The notes under the pieces were generated by a model. The model was not told the origin of the DNA. It ran no database searches and saw only the letters and a list, made by a program, of their open reading frames with translations. A stretch of DNA of 33,473 bases from Paramicrosporidium saccamoebae. Lineage: Eukaryota > Rozellomycota. Location of the stretch: NCBI GenBank assembly GCA_002794465.1, contig MTSL01000206.1, positions 37,313 through 70,785 of the forward strand, given 5' to 3'. Each line of letters starts with the position of its first letter. Position 1 is the first letter of the stretch. This document shows, piece by piece, positions 17,686 to 27,954 of the stretch. A program made the translations under genes and the position numbers.

Positions 17686-20600
17686 TCAGCTTGTGTAACG
17701 AGAAGAACGCCGAAGATGCAATGACGTTGGGGTTTCGGTCACGCTTCTGGGACTATGCCGTCGACCACCAGTCCTTACTCTTGGGGTAATGACCTCCTCA
17801 TCAGTGTCCAATTGAGAGTCTGAATCTTCCTCGTCCGATCGGATTCGTCGTCGTTTTGGTCTAGACTGCTCAGATCGATGGCTGCGCTGCTCAGACCGAT
17901 GACTGGACTGCTCCGGTCGATGAATAGGCAAATCGAGTCCCGCCCTCCGCCTTGCTCTGGCTTCTCTTTCCGCTGCGCCATGTCGCATCGGAGTTTCATG
18001 ACTATCAGCGCGATTAGAATGATTAGCACGGTTCCCATGATTAGAACGGTCTGTAGAATCAGTTGTATTGACGTGTCGGGAGATGCGTCTTGTGCCTCGT
18101 TCAGCACGTTTGACCAGCCGGAGTATTTCAGAGAGTATATAGTCGGCATCTTGGACAATGTCACTGTCGGGGAGATTGTAGACAAAGGCATTTTCATAGA
18201 TGAGCCGGGCATCCCATTCAAATGCCTCAATTCTGCGATGATAGCCATTAATAACCCGCTGATGGAGCAGAGTAAGGTCCATGGGATAGGCAACCTCTTC
18301 CAAATAGTCTGGAAATTGGTGCAAATCCACCGCCTTCTTGAAGGGAGCACCGCGGGGGTCAGCCATCAACTTTTGTAACCCCTCGTCCAACTGTCGGAGC
18401 ACTTCCGAGGTAATGTACTCGGAACAACAGTATGGCTCTCGGTTGGGAGAGTCCTCTTCAAGAATCGTCTCCAACTCCCACGGACTCAGCGGTTCAGGGT
18501 CGTCCGAGAGTGTTAGCCATTCCACAAAATAGCATTGCCAAGGCTTCTCCGGGATCCGATCAGCTGGCACTGTGACCTTTTTCACCCGTGCCTCATAAGT
18601 TTCGTTTCTTCCAAAGACCACACGCACAATCTCACCAGAAGTATAGCGTTGTACGGGTTGAACACTCCAGTGATAACGACAGAATGGGATAATAAAGTCT
18701 GGTTGGTTGTCCATGTCGTAAAATGCAATTTGGATGCGATGTGCACTTGCCGGGATGTGAGTAGGCGGTGGGAGGGATTCACGTGCCTCCATCTTGCGTA
18801 GAATCAACAACTCTACTAGACACCACGTGGGATCGCCAGGGAAAAAGTTCATCGAAATAATCTGACCAAACACTACGGGCGGGAGACGACCCTCAGTCTC
18901 CCATGGTAGCCCATCGTGAAATTGAACTCCCTCCTCTCGAGACAGGAATAAACGGTGTCCCTCGGGAAAGTATGCCACAACATCATAAATTTGGGGCAAG
19001 TAAGGGAACACTTGACGATCCTTCATGGACAGCCACTTGGAGACTTGTTGAACCCGTTCGATGAGTGGACCAGTATCCTCGTCTGATTCAGTAATGACCG
19101 GACGCCTTCTAGAGGATCCTCGATGTCGTAAAGCAGGTCGATCGGGTCTGTACAATGGCTCCTCTTCTTCCTCAAACTCGGGAATTGGGCGGAGTCGGTC
19201 TGAGCGACGTCCTTGACGAGGTGACGCCTCGTGTAGTCTCCTCCGGAAATTGTACGGACCTGGACTAGGCATTTCGTGGTCGGTAGAAGTTATCCCAACT
19301 TCACCGTCCGTCTCAGAACCCGCACTTGCGAGACGATATTCTTCTTCGCCCTCCTCCGCCGGCTGTTCAGCGACCGGAGGTATTTCATCCTCGACATCTG
19401 AGCCATGCAAAACGCGTCTTCGTCGCGATCTTGTGTGCCGAGGAACACTTCCAGGTACCGTGTCTTGAAGTTCCCGATTGTACAAGTCAATTTCAGTGTC
19501 CAGCTGTCGCTGATATAACTGCTGCTGTCTCATCAATACGCCCTCATCAATATCCACCGGAATGGTCAGTGGATAGGACTCTTTCACAATGAGATCATAA
19601 GGGTTTCGTTCAATTGAAAAAATCTTTTCTCTAGAGGCCAGGTGGGGCGGTCTTTGCGTGATTGCGTCCAAGGCAGTGCGTTGAGAGTCGAAAATGAGCT
19701 CATTCCAATCATCGTGAAAAAATTGCGAAGAAGGAGCTTTGGAGAAGGAGTCGGGAGAGATGCCACATCCAAAAATGGACACTCGTCCTAAATCATCCAC
19801 TAGAGAGAACATGGTCCCGTTCTGTGAAAACCCGCCATCCAGGAATCGGGTATTCTCCAACTGGAACTCGAATATGCGAGTCCCCGTGTGCATGTTCCAC
19901 AGCGCAGCCCGGCCATCACATCCCGCCGACAGGACGATACGATCATCAGCAGGATTGGCAGTGAGAATGTAGACTTCCCCACGGTGATAATGCAAAACAC
20001 GGGGAGATTTCTGACGCTTCGCATCGAAAACGATCAACTCAAATCCTTGGTTGACAGCTGCAACAATCGTTTCGTCATTATTGCAAAATGTCACAATGGT
20101 GACCTTTCTCGGTCTTCCGGGCACTATCATATCCGTGCTATCTCCCAACACGGCGGTTGTGTCATACGGATCTGAAAGCCACTTTGCATCATATCTCCAC
20201 TTTCTTACTGTGCCATCAGACGAACTGGTCACAAATTCTGTTCCTTTAGTGCTGAAATGCACACTGTTAATGTAGCCCTCGTGCTCTTCCAAATATTGTA
20301 CATTGGGCAGGAATATTGAGGGCTGCACACCAGCCTTAATGTCTGCCACATCAGGAACACTGAACAGCCGAACAATCCCATCAGTAGCTCCCGTGATGAA
20401 ACGCAGTCCTGACGGTGAAAAGGAAGCGCAACGGATCTCATCCCGTGCAAGTGATTTGCAATGGAATTTGACTGGGATTGTACTCCAGGTACGCTGTTGG
20501 AGATTGATCGACCAAAACTTGGCATACCCATCTGAACATGTGGTCATCAAAACCAGTTCCTTGCTGGCTCCCTCCACTGGCCGAAATTCCAAGGTAAGGA

Positions 20601-21513
20601 TGGGGGAAAAGGCATTGATGGTGAATAGATGATGTCCAATGCGCAGATCCCAGAATGTCAAATAGCCGTCAATTGACCCGACAGCGAGAACAGTGTTACT
20701 GGGATCCAGACCAATGTCCGAGATGCAGTTTGAGTGAGAACGGAGGGAGTATAATAAAACGCCACTCTTGGCACACCAAATCTTGACAATACCGTCGTCG
20801 CCGCCCTAACAATTTTAACAAAGACAAGTCGTCTACAGTAATGATCCGGTGATCGGACCGATCGAACTGCATACAGTATGATGGAAGTCTATGGCCTGTA
20901 ATCGTCTTCAACTACAACAGCATTAGACAGACCCTTAGGCGACATACATGCAAGAAGCGAGTGGCAGCGACGGCGAGCATATTATCGGCCCAGGGTGATC
21001 CAATCGACCAGGGCAGTAGGAAATTAAGAATCACACCCCGGAGCGGCAATCTCAACGGAGACCTAATTTCAGCCAGTTTGGGCTCTCCTCGCGAACGTCC
21101 GTCACCGGTAAGCTGTCCTCGGAGACGTCCTGCAAGGGACAGAAGGTCTTTGGGCTGGTGCATGGCAAGTTCGCCATCACGGGGCATCAAACTGCGAAGC
21201 AACACTTCCAAACTAGGCAACCCTTCATCAGAACAGCCAGCCATCTATGATTATTACACTGTGTAAACAACTATGGTACGCCATGTTCAAAGGTGGTTGA
21301 CAAGACGTCACCCTGCCAGTTGACGGAGGGTGGGAAGAGCTGCGCACTCTCACAGACTTTAATCAGATGGCGGGCCGCCTGGAAGTGTCCTCTTCGGTGA
21401 AGGAACTCTGCCACCAGTAAATAAATCTGTTTGGTCGCCTCGTCAACCGGAAACTCGCGCTGTGTGCCCGCCACAAGGCCTCCCAATGGTTCTGTTACAT
21501 CCTCGACAGCCAT
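17686..21513 (-). CDS. BRWD/PHIP-like WD40-repeat bromodomain protein
   Basis: Four exons (21280-21513, 20948-21244, 20837-20911, 17686-20805) are separated by introns of 35, 36 and 31 nt and give 1241 residues. The N-terminus resembles the LisH-like helical start of BRWD proteins (IYLLVAEFLHRRGHFQAARHL). A beta-propeller begins at KTITGHRLPSYCMQFDR and RIITGGDDGIVKIWCA and continues through repeats such as FVTSSSDGTVRKWRYD. Next is the BRWD-specific cryptic Tudor-like module (FPYLPQIYDVVAYFPEGHRL and later SPWELE), then one bromodomain at about 1007-1102. The tail has Ser/Arg/His repeats and an NLS-like RPKRRRIRS. In animals PHIP/BRWD reads H3K4 methylation and serves as a substrate receptor for CUL4-DDB1. 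Animal proteins carry two bromodomains, while only one is visible here. Confidence 0.88.
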
Positions 21514-21620
21514 TAAGAAATAATTGGTAACAGTAAGGACAGAGGCGCTTAGTTAGTAGAGGCGACTTGGCCAATGGTGCCCACCGGTGTCGTCCCTCCA
21601 AACCGGGGATTCCGCAGTCG

Positions 21621-22121
21621 ATGGGGCCATGTTACCTTCTGGTCTGCACCCTGCGCCATTTTGGTCGCATTTCCGTCCCATTATACACCCACAACAGCAC
21701 CATCATGTCAAGAGCCAGGTTTGGCATTGTAGGTCCCACTGAGGTCGCGTCCCAGCCAATGGCAGACTGTATACAAAGAATGAAAATTGTTTTGAAGAGT
21801 AGGCGGGCAGTCGGAATTTGTGCACCCCAGCTGGGGTTTGACTTTTGTTTACTCGCCTGGCGAGACTACTATGGAAAAATCAGGTTCCTTTGCAATCCCA
21901 AGATTACACCACTGGGCACGGAAACATTTTCTCTGCGAGAAGGTTGTTTGAGTTCGCCAGGCCTGCGACATGAGGTCATTCGGACGCGTGACATTGTCGT
22001 AAATGGAGTAGACCTTGAAATGAAACCAGTGAAATACAACCTCTCAAAACTTGACGCCGCCATCATACAACACGAAATGGATCATCTGGAAGGACGTCCG
22101 TGGCCACCACAAATCAAATGA
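21621..22121 (+). CDS. PDF: Peptide deformylase
   Basis: The enzyme removes the formyl group from the initiator Met of organelle-made proteins. All three family motifs are present: VGICAPQLG (motif 1, with Cys in place of the usual Ala), EGCLSSPG (motif 2, metal-binding Cys) and QHEMDHLEG (motif 3, HExxH metal site). The ATG at 21621 gives 166 residues; about 35 precede the domain and contain Arg, His and hydrophobic residues without acidic ones, which could act as a mitochondrial presequence. The gene diverges from the BRWD-like gene over about 107 bp. A downstream ATG at MSRARFG would drop the presequence. Budding yeast has no deformylase; animals and plants have one, so presence here implies mitochondrial translation with formyl-Met. 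Confidence 0.9.
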   Translation: MGPCYLLVCTLRHFGRISVPLYTHNSTIMSRARFGIVGPTEVASQPMADCIQRMKIVLKSRRAVGICAPQLGFDFCLLAWRDYYGKIRFLCNPKITPLGTETFSLREGCLSSPGLRHEVIRTRDIVVNGVDLEMKPVKYNLSKLDAAIIQHEMDHLEGRPWPPQIK

Positions 22122-22124
22122 TTA

Positions 22125-22172
22125 TTATTTAAAGAAGGCATCGAAGCGGTATGCTACACTTCCCACCACAGC
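22125..22172 (-). pseudogene. Remnant duplicate of the DHFR C-terminus
   Basis: Read on the minus strand, this stretch would encode VVGSVAYRFDAFFK and a TAA stop, parallel to the true DHFR ending VVEGAITYRIDAFRK and its TAG. It lies directly beyond the DHFR stop and against the deformylase stop (22121). It is too short to function and appears to be a leftover of a local tandem duplication. Confidence 0.6.
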
Positions 22173-22181
22173 TCAATGCGA

Positions 22182-22934
22182 CTATTTACGGAAAGCATCG
22201 ATCCGATAGGTTATAGCTCCCTCCACCACATGTTCCCCATCGTCGGTCAATTTTACCGTCGGGGTTAGCAATTCCTGGCACTGGCGCGTTATGTTTATGA
22301 CCCGGGGATATTTATCGAGTAATGTGCCTGGGAAATGAGTATCGCATGGCATGGATGGATGATCAGTCAGGCGAGTCAGGAAGACGCAATCACAGCCACC
22401 ATCATAATCACGGTTGAGGGCTGCTTCGTATATGCCACTTCCACCTAACATTAGACAGCTACTCTGTAACTTATACCAAGGATAAATATTTGACCTGTAC
22501 CGGCAAGTCGACTTGCTTCTTCTACTGCAGACTCAAAGCTTGTCACAGCAACAACATCGGGATGCCGATTTCCATCTTTTGCACTAATGCGTCAGGACAG
22601 TTATCCCATATCGATACTTGAAAGACTGCACATCTCGTGTAACAATGATATTGATTCGATCTTCCATAGGTTTGAACCGGGTGGGAATGGAGTCCCACGT
22701 CTTCCGTCCCATTATTACAGCATTTCTGACTCCTGTGTCGAGGTCTGTGAATCGTATACTGTCACCGCAACACTCGTAGTGATGAGTGGTTACAAATTTC
22801 AGGAACGCCATGTCCAGTTGCAATCTTTTTGGGTGCCATGGCAATTTCTCCTCATTCCCAATGCCCCATTCCTTTGTCACAGCCGCCACGACGGCAAACC
22901 TTCCGTCAACCTTCTGATTCGATAATAACGGCAT
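22182..22934 (-). CDS. DFR1: Dihydrofolate reductase
   Basis: The enzyme reduces dihydrofolate to tetrahydrofolate with NADPH, feeding thymidylate and purine synthesis. Three exons (22618-22934, 22477-22583, 22182-22444) are joined after removal of 34-nt (22584-22617) and 32-nt (22445-22476) introns, giving 228 residues. Motifs are FAVVAAVTKEWGIGNEEKLP (substrate and NADPH side), AVIMGRKTWDSIP, INIIVTRDVQSF and the nucleotide-binding IFILGGSGIYEAAL, whose glycines are split by the second intron. The size is close to yeast DFR1 (211). The start is the ATG at 22934; a GTG two codons upstream is not needed. The gene is monofunctional: no thymidylate synthase is fused to it. It diverges from the E2 gene over 122 bp and converges on the deformylase gene. 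Confidence 0.95.
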
Positions 22935-23056
22935 CCCCACGTCTTCTAATTGGTCCGTTGCCCTTTATTTTATTGGTTGCTGAGCGTTAACGACCGACCG
23001 TTTACCTCGTTATCTGGCGAGGCTGGGCATAGTTGTGCAGCCGTCCTGCCGAAAAA

Positions 23057-23697
23057 ATGTCGTCTCCAGGTCGGAGGATCCAAACGGACGTCATGAAGCT
23101 GTAAGGGGGCGTGCGGGAGAGTAACCTTGTTGTAGTATCATGGCCCAGTATGAGGTGCAGCTAATCAACGAAAGCATGCACGAGTTTTACGTCATGTTTT
23201 CCGGACCCAAAGAAAGTACCGCATAGGCGTTGTACTTATTTGTCGTAGCACCTTTTGAAGGCGGAGTTTGGAAAGTCCACGTGGAACTACCCGAGAACTA
23301 TCCGTACAAGTCACCCTCCATTGGTTTTATGAGTCGCATCTTCCATCCCAACATTGATGAAATGTATCCCGTCTGTCGTCACTAATCGGCTAGGAGTGGT
23401 TCTGTATGTCTCGACGTCATCAACCAGTCATGGAGTCCCATGTTCGATCTGATCAACGTCTTTGAAGTCTTCCTCCCTCAACTCCTGCGCTATCCAAATC
23501 CAAGCGACCCGCTGAACGGAGAGGCGGCTGCTCTTATGATGCGTGACCCAAAGAGCTACGAAACAAAAGTCAAGGACTATGTTCGTCGGTTTGCCTCGGG
23601 TGACTCCTCTGAGGTGGCCATGAAGGAGGATGCAGATTCTGAAGTATCCTCCATTGCATATTATTCAGACGATGAGGCAGAGCAGATGGAGTTGTAG
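23057..23697 (+). CDS. UBE2H: Ubiquitin-conjugating enzyme E2, UBE2H/Ubc8-type
   Basis: The protein carries ubiquitin as a thioester; yeast Ubc8 works with the GID/CTLH ligase in degrading gluconeogenic enzymes. Four exons (23057-23100, 23136-23215, 23249-23363, 23394-23697) with introns of 35, 33 and 30 nt give 180 residues, close to the 183 of human UBE2H. Diagnostic segments are [49 protein letters not shown], the catalytic [13 protein letters not shown], and [20 protein letters not shown]. The acidic tail ([20 protein letters not shown]) is the UBE2H-specific extension. The splice assignments were made by restoring this order, and every junction keeps the frame. Confidence 0.95.
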
Positions 23698-23704
23698 TAT
23701 AGTA

Positions 23705-23710
23705 AATAAA
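23705..23710 (+). terminator. Poly(A) signal of the E2 gene
   Basis: AATAAA lies seven bases after the stop codon and immediately before the 29-bp minisatellite. Confidence 0.45.
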
Positions 23711-23714
23711 ATTT

Positions 23715-23887
23715 GCGTGGGTTAATAAGTGGAGAGTTCCATGGCGTGGGACGATGGTTAGAAAAGTTTATTGCGTGGGTTGACGATTAGAAGAATCCAT
23801 TGTGTGGCTTAATGAGCAGAGGAACCCATTGCGTGGGTTGATGAGCAGAGGAGTCCATTGCGTGGGTTGATGATTAGAAGAATCCAC
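23715..23887 (+). repeat. 29-bp minisatellite that contains the PMS2 start codon
   Basis: Six consecutive units have an exact 29-bp spacing, measured at the aligned ATG-like positions 23725, 23754, 23783, 23812, 23841 and 23870. The unit begins GCGTGGGTTGATGA and continues through an AGAnGAnTCCA-like stretch. The last unit's ATG is the PMS2 start and its second half encodes the first residues MIRRIH. Because 29 is not a multiple of three, the upstream ATGs are in other frames. Confidence 0.85.
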
Positions 23888-25714
23888 GGTGGAACGGTCA
23901 GAGACTTGGCTGCAGCACAAGTCATTTTGGACCTGAGCGCGGCTGTAAAAGAATTGATTGAGAATAGCATTGATGCTGGAGCAACTCAAATTGGTAAAAA
24001 GACCATAGTGTGCACTAAACAATACAGTGGTATCATTTTGGGGACTGGGATTGGAGGCTGTGGAAGTGACGGATGACGGCTGTGGTATTAGCGTCGAGGA
24101 CATGCACATTTTGGGAGAAAGGCATTGCACCTCTAAAATTACCACCGACGAGGATATCTATCAAGTACAGACGTTTGGATTTCGAGGCGAAGCACTCCAC
24201 TCATTGGCGGCACTTTCTGAAGACCTTGTAGTGACCAGCCAAACTAGGACAAACTCGACCGGCACCGGCCTACGTGTAAACCTTAAGAGCAAAGATACTG
24301 CCACACGCGTAGCCTGTCCAAGCGGGACCACAGTGAGATTGAGTGGCTTATTGTCATCGCTGCCGGTTCGACGGGCGGAATGGGAGCGAAATGCAAAGCG
24401 TCACCTTGCGCGGGCTCTCTGGCTCGTGCAGTCATATATTTTGGCAGTTCCAAACGTTAGAATTAGATGCATTGGGTGTACTAATGGCAAGTCGAGCGTA
24501 TATTTTGCGTCAAGTGGATCAAATGATGCAAGCAAGGCATACGCAGAAGCATTCAAGGGAGAAATCAAGGGCTCCTTCCAGACCGCCTCAGTTGAGACGG
24601 AAGCATTCACTGCTACGCTGTATTTCACACGAGAAGGGAGGAGGTCGGCCGATCGACAATTTTCATTTCTCAACAGTCGACCGTGCGATTTGCCACGCGT
24701 AATGAAAAAGCTTAACGAGACATTTCGGAATCATTCCTCGGATGTCATTTTTCCCATTTTTGTTCTCTTCATAAGTACCAATTCGCGGGTGGATGCCAAT
24801 CTGACTCCTGACAAACGACAAGTTTCGATTCCCTTTGAAGACAGCCTCATTACATGTCTGTGTCAAGAATTTGACCAGGCGCTTACTGACAAGATTGAGA
24901 TACCAGTGAAACTGGCGCCAATCAAAGCTAGCGCTCCGTCGGATGATCAAATCCCATCTTCGCTATTCTCAAAGCCCGATATCAGAGACTGTAGCCACTG
25001 CACAGACGTCTTGCCTCAGGCCCATGTCCACGTGGACGTTTCCCTCGACAATTATGCTCAAATCTTGGAACGCAGCGATTTTGGTCGTATGCAAATTTTG
25101 GGTCAGTTTAATCACGGATTTGTTCTAACCAAGATTGAAGATGCAACAAAGGGAACAAGAGTGTTCATTGTGGATCAACATGCGTCCGATGAGAGGTTTC
25201 GATTAGAATCATTACAGAGGGATCTTTCGTTTACTTGTCAAGCAATGTTGGTCCCCATCAAGGTTACAACTGGTCTCGACGACGTCATGTACATAATCGA
25301 CAACCAAAAGGCTTTTTCTGAGCTTGGATTCGTAGTTCGTGTTCAAGACGACGACGATGGCAGGTCTATTTCATTGCTATCGTCGCCTTTTGTGGCGGGA
25401 ATTCAACTTGCCGAGTCTGGTATACCTTTGGGTAAATATTAATACGCAGATTTTCTGGAAATGGTGTCGCTGATGAGGTTGGAGGAATTTGCCGGACTAC
25501 ACTGCTTATCACGAGTTGCAGAACAACTGGCATACCGAGCGTGCCGGTCTGCAATCATGATTGGAGATGCTCTCAATCTTCAGCAAATGGTCCAAGTGGT
25601 ACGGAATTTGGAGGGCCTCCAAAGACCATGGGTATCAAAACATGTCCAATTTATTTGTAGATTTGCGCACACGGAAGGCCTACAGTCCGGCTATTATACA
25701 TAACTGCCGCCTAG
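23870..25714 (+). CDS. PMS2: MutL-family mismatch repair endonuclease (PMS2; yeast Pms1)
   Basis: With MLH1 this protein forms MutL-alpha, which nicks DNA after mismatch recognition. Four exons (23870-23993, 24028-25419, 25450-25631, 25661-25714) with introns of 34, 30 and 29 nt give 583 residues. The GHKL ATPase part shows AAVKELIENSIDAGA, VEVTDDGCGIS and QTFGFRGEALHSL; DRQFSFLNSRPCD marks the PMS2 branch. The C-terminal endonuclease part has GQFNHGFVLTKI, the metal motif DQHASDERFRLE, then ACRSAIMIGDALN and CAHGRPT. The CAHGRPT motif appears only after splicing the last 29-nt intron. The linker between the two halves is very short, so the protein is much smaller than human PMS2 (862). Its TAG stop shares CTAG with the stop of the convergent PTC7-like gene. 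Confidence 0.95.
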
Positions 25715-26854
25715 GTGTGAACTACAGCAATTAGCACTGTAATGTCGTCCTGCTTCCTAGAAAAATTAGTAAACATTTTGTCAGAGTATATACCCTCCAG
25801 AAAACATGTATCCATGACTAAGGGCACTTAGTGCAAACGGTGACTTCCAATGAACTTCGTTAGATCTTGCCCATGAGTGCCATGCCAACGTAGTGGAGGC
25901 GCTCTTCACTCTCTCCTGTAGGGCAGCATCAAGTGACTGTATGTTACTCACCATCTTTGTCGCGCTTCGATTAGCCACTGGACCCACCATGGCGACCACC
26001 ATATCAACAATCTCCTGTTCGTAGAGATTATCCAACACTCCGTCAGTGACCATTACAATCATATCACCAGATCTCAAAAAGACTGACTGGCGTGACTCGA
26101 ATTGCTGAATCGAGCCATAGGGGTTTCCTTCTTGATCAAAGCCCACCTGATGCGGGGCATTGAACCCCTCAACCCCCAGCTTGGTCTTTCGGAGCAACTT
26201 TCCATCACGAATAATCAAGGCACCCGAATCTCCAATGTTGCTAATGTCAAGTCTCCCGCTTTCATGGTCAAGGATGGCCGTACAGAGAGTCGTAGAACCT
26301 TGCTTGTGCACTCTTTGAGCCGCCATCCGCTCAAATGCAAGACCTGCAACTTCACTCAACGGTAAGCGGGTTCCACTCGCAAGCCCTTTCATTTCCTCCA
26401 GAATTCCTGTGGATACTTTTGATGAGTCCCCACCAGACAATCCCCATCCTCCAACGCCATCTGCAACACCCAGAAACGTACGACCCTTACTGGGAGCTCC
26501 TGGTGCAACGGCGATGGAGAAGGCATCCTCTCCACATTCATGAGAGCTTGTGGAGGCGGTCTTTTTTATACAGTGGCCGGCGGCAAAGACGAGCAACTTT
26601 CCAGGATATTGCGTGACTTCTGGAGTCGAAGAGACCGGAGGGAACTCGGTTGAAACTTGCTTCTGCGTGAAAAGAGCCCATTTAGAGTGCACAAATTTGG
26701 CAAAATTTTCGGCCGTTTCATTCTTGCTAAACCAAAGAGCAGTGACAGCCACTGCACCCATTCCAATTACCAGAGATGTGATGATCCAACCAAGCGATAT
26801 GGAACTATTCTTGGGAGGTCGCTTCTTTGCAGGAGTAGTGTCATTCTTTGTCAT
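25711..26854 (-). CDS. PTC7: PP2C-type phosphatase, PTC7-like, membrane-anchored
   Basis: Exon 1 is 25794-26854 and exon 2 is 25711-25756, split by a 37-nt intron at 25757-25793; the product has 368 residues. A single membrane helix near residues 23-47 (LGWIITSLVIGMGAVAVTA) precedes the phosphatase domain. Metal and active-site segments are GEDAFSI, FLGVADGVGGWG, GSTTLCTAILD, SNIGDSGALIIRDGK and VMVTDGVLDNL. The second exon supplies GGKQDDITVLIAVV, which contains the last metal-binding Asp. Without splicing, the frame ends at YIL and the Asp is lost. In yeast Ptc7 activates coenzyme Q synthesis in mitochondria, and an unspliced form sits in the nuclear envelope. The ATG at 26854 is the first in frame. 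The stop codon shares CTAG with the stop of PMS2. Confidence 0.93.
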
Positions 26855-26943
26855 TTCCAGGGAATGCACCAATCATAATGATTTCTCAGTGGAACTAGTC
26901 CATCAACAAAGTGACTCTTTTTATATTAAATTGAAAATAACTA

Positions 26944-27954
26944 TTAAACAATGTTAGCTCCGGAAGCCTCGCCTTGGTCCTCGGGGCTGTCAATCTTGTC
27001 GGGCGATGATTGGCTAATATCCAAATAACGATTAAAACGCTGCTCTGTGGGCGATCCAGACTGCTGGTTAGTTATGGGCGGAAAGTACATTCGATACGAC
27101 GAGTACGCGGCGATTGTTCCGATAATAGCGCCAGCAAGGACGTCCTGCCAATGGTGACGATAATCTATGATGCGGGTTAGCCCCACACATCCCGCTAACA
27201 GGAACGGCAACATGGAGACGACCAATTTGTAAACATGCCCTTCGCCATCAAATACTCCAAGCTGGCCAGCCAGGAAGAATCCAGCATAGCCCAGACCTCC
27301 GAACGAGGCTGAAGTGTGACCAGAGGGAAAACTCCTCCTTCCCTCATGAACCAGCTTTATCGGCCCACGACACACAACTTTGCTTAGGATAGATGGATCC
27401 GGATCACATCTGGCCAAGAAATCCGGCCTTGGTCTTCCCACCATTGGCTTAATCAACGTCGTCAACTGCACCGTAATCAACAGTGAAAGTAACAATCCCA
27501 AATAAACCACCAGCAGCTTCCTATTCCGAAACTGTCTAATCCCGAGCCATCCCGTAATCAAAATCAACGGGATGATAAGCGCAAAGATTGGCACTGCCCA
27601 GTGCGGGATAATTTCGCTCTCAACATGAGGGAACATGATTGAACGGTCATCACGCCAGACAATTCGCTCGAACGGTGGGATTGTAAAAATTAGAAAGTAC
27701 GGAAGGGTAAGGACAAGAATTAGTAGCAGGTCATAGAGATAACTGACCAACAGACGCCGACGAGTAAAGAATCCACATAGCGCCGACATGAATCTGCGAC
27801 GGCTGAGCAGTACCCCAACCTTATTGGGCGGTGTCATGCCCTCTTTGAGTCGCACCCAATCGAATTGCTCGACCAGCCTCATTGGCGATGACATGTGTAG
27901 TTTGGTGATAACTGGTGTGGTTTGACCATGACATGTGTATTTTGGTGATGACAT
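26944..27954 (-). CDS. PAP2-family lipid phosphate phosphatase (DPP1/LPP-like)
   Basis: The enzyme hydrolyses phosphatidate or diacylglycerol pyrophosphate. All three PAP2 motifs are present: KPMVGRPRP (motif 1), PSGHTS (motif 2) and RIIDYRHHWQD (motif 3, with the catalytic His). Around six membrane helices are visible, starting with SYLYDLLLILVLTLPYFLIF, so it is an integral membrane protein. The longest ATG-started frame (27954) gives 336 residues, but its first 24 come from a 20-bp minisatellite. ATGs at 27894 (MSSPMRLVEQ) and 27882 (MRLVEQFDW) are equally good starts, the latter leaving 312 residues and no repeat-derived sequence. The C-terminal 60 residues are hydrophilic and acidic. No intron is required. 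Confidence 0.92.
   Translation of the reverse strand: MSSPKYTCHGQTTPVITKLHMSSPMRLVEQFDWVRLKEGMTPPNKVGVLLSRRRFMSALCGFFTRRRLLVSYLYDLLLILVLTLPYFLIFTIPPFERIVWRDDRSIMFPHVESEIIPHWAVPIFALIIPLILITGWLGIRQFRNRKLLVVYLGLLLSLLITVQLTTLIKPMVGRPRPDFLARCDPDPSILSKVVCRGPIKLVHEGRRSFPSGHTSASFGGLGYAGFFLAGQLGVFDGEGHVYKLVVSMLPFLLAGCVGLTRIIDYRHHWQDVLAGAIIGTIAAYSSYRMYFPPITNQQSGSPTEQRFNRYLDISQSSPDKIDSPEDQGEASGANIV

Noticed and set aside
18582-20632. Many 60-110-codon plus-strand frames opposite the BRWD-like gene
   Set aside because: All are shadows of the 3.1-kb exon; none has a family signature.
21621-22121. Recent bacterial transfer of the deformylase
   Set aside because: Possible but not supported: the gene sits in a tight cluster of ordinary genes, has a presequence-like N-terminus and no visible base-composition break.
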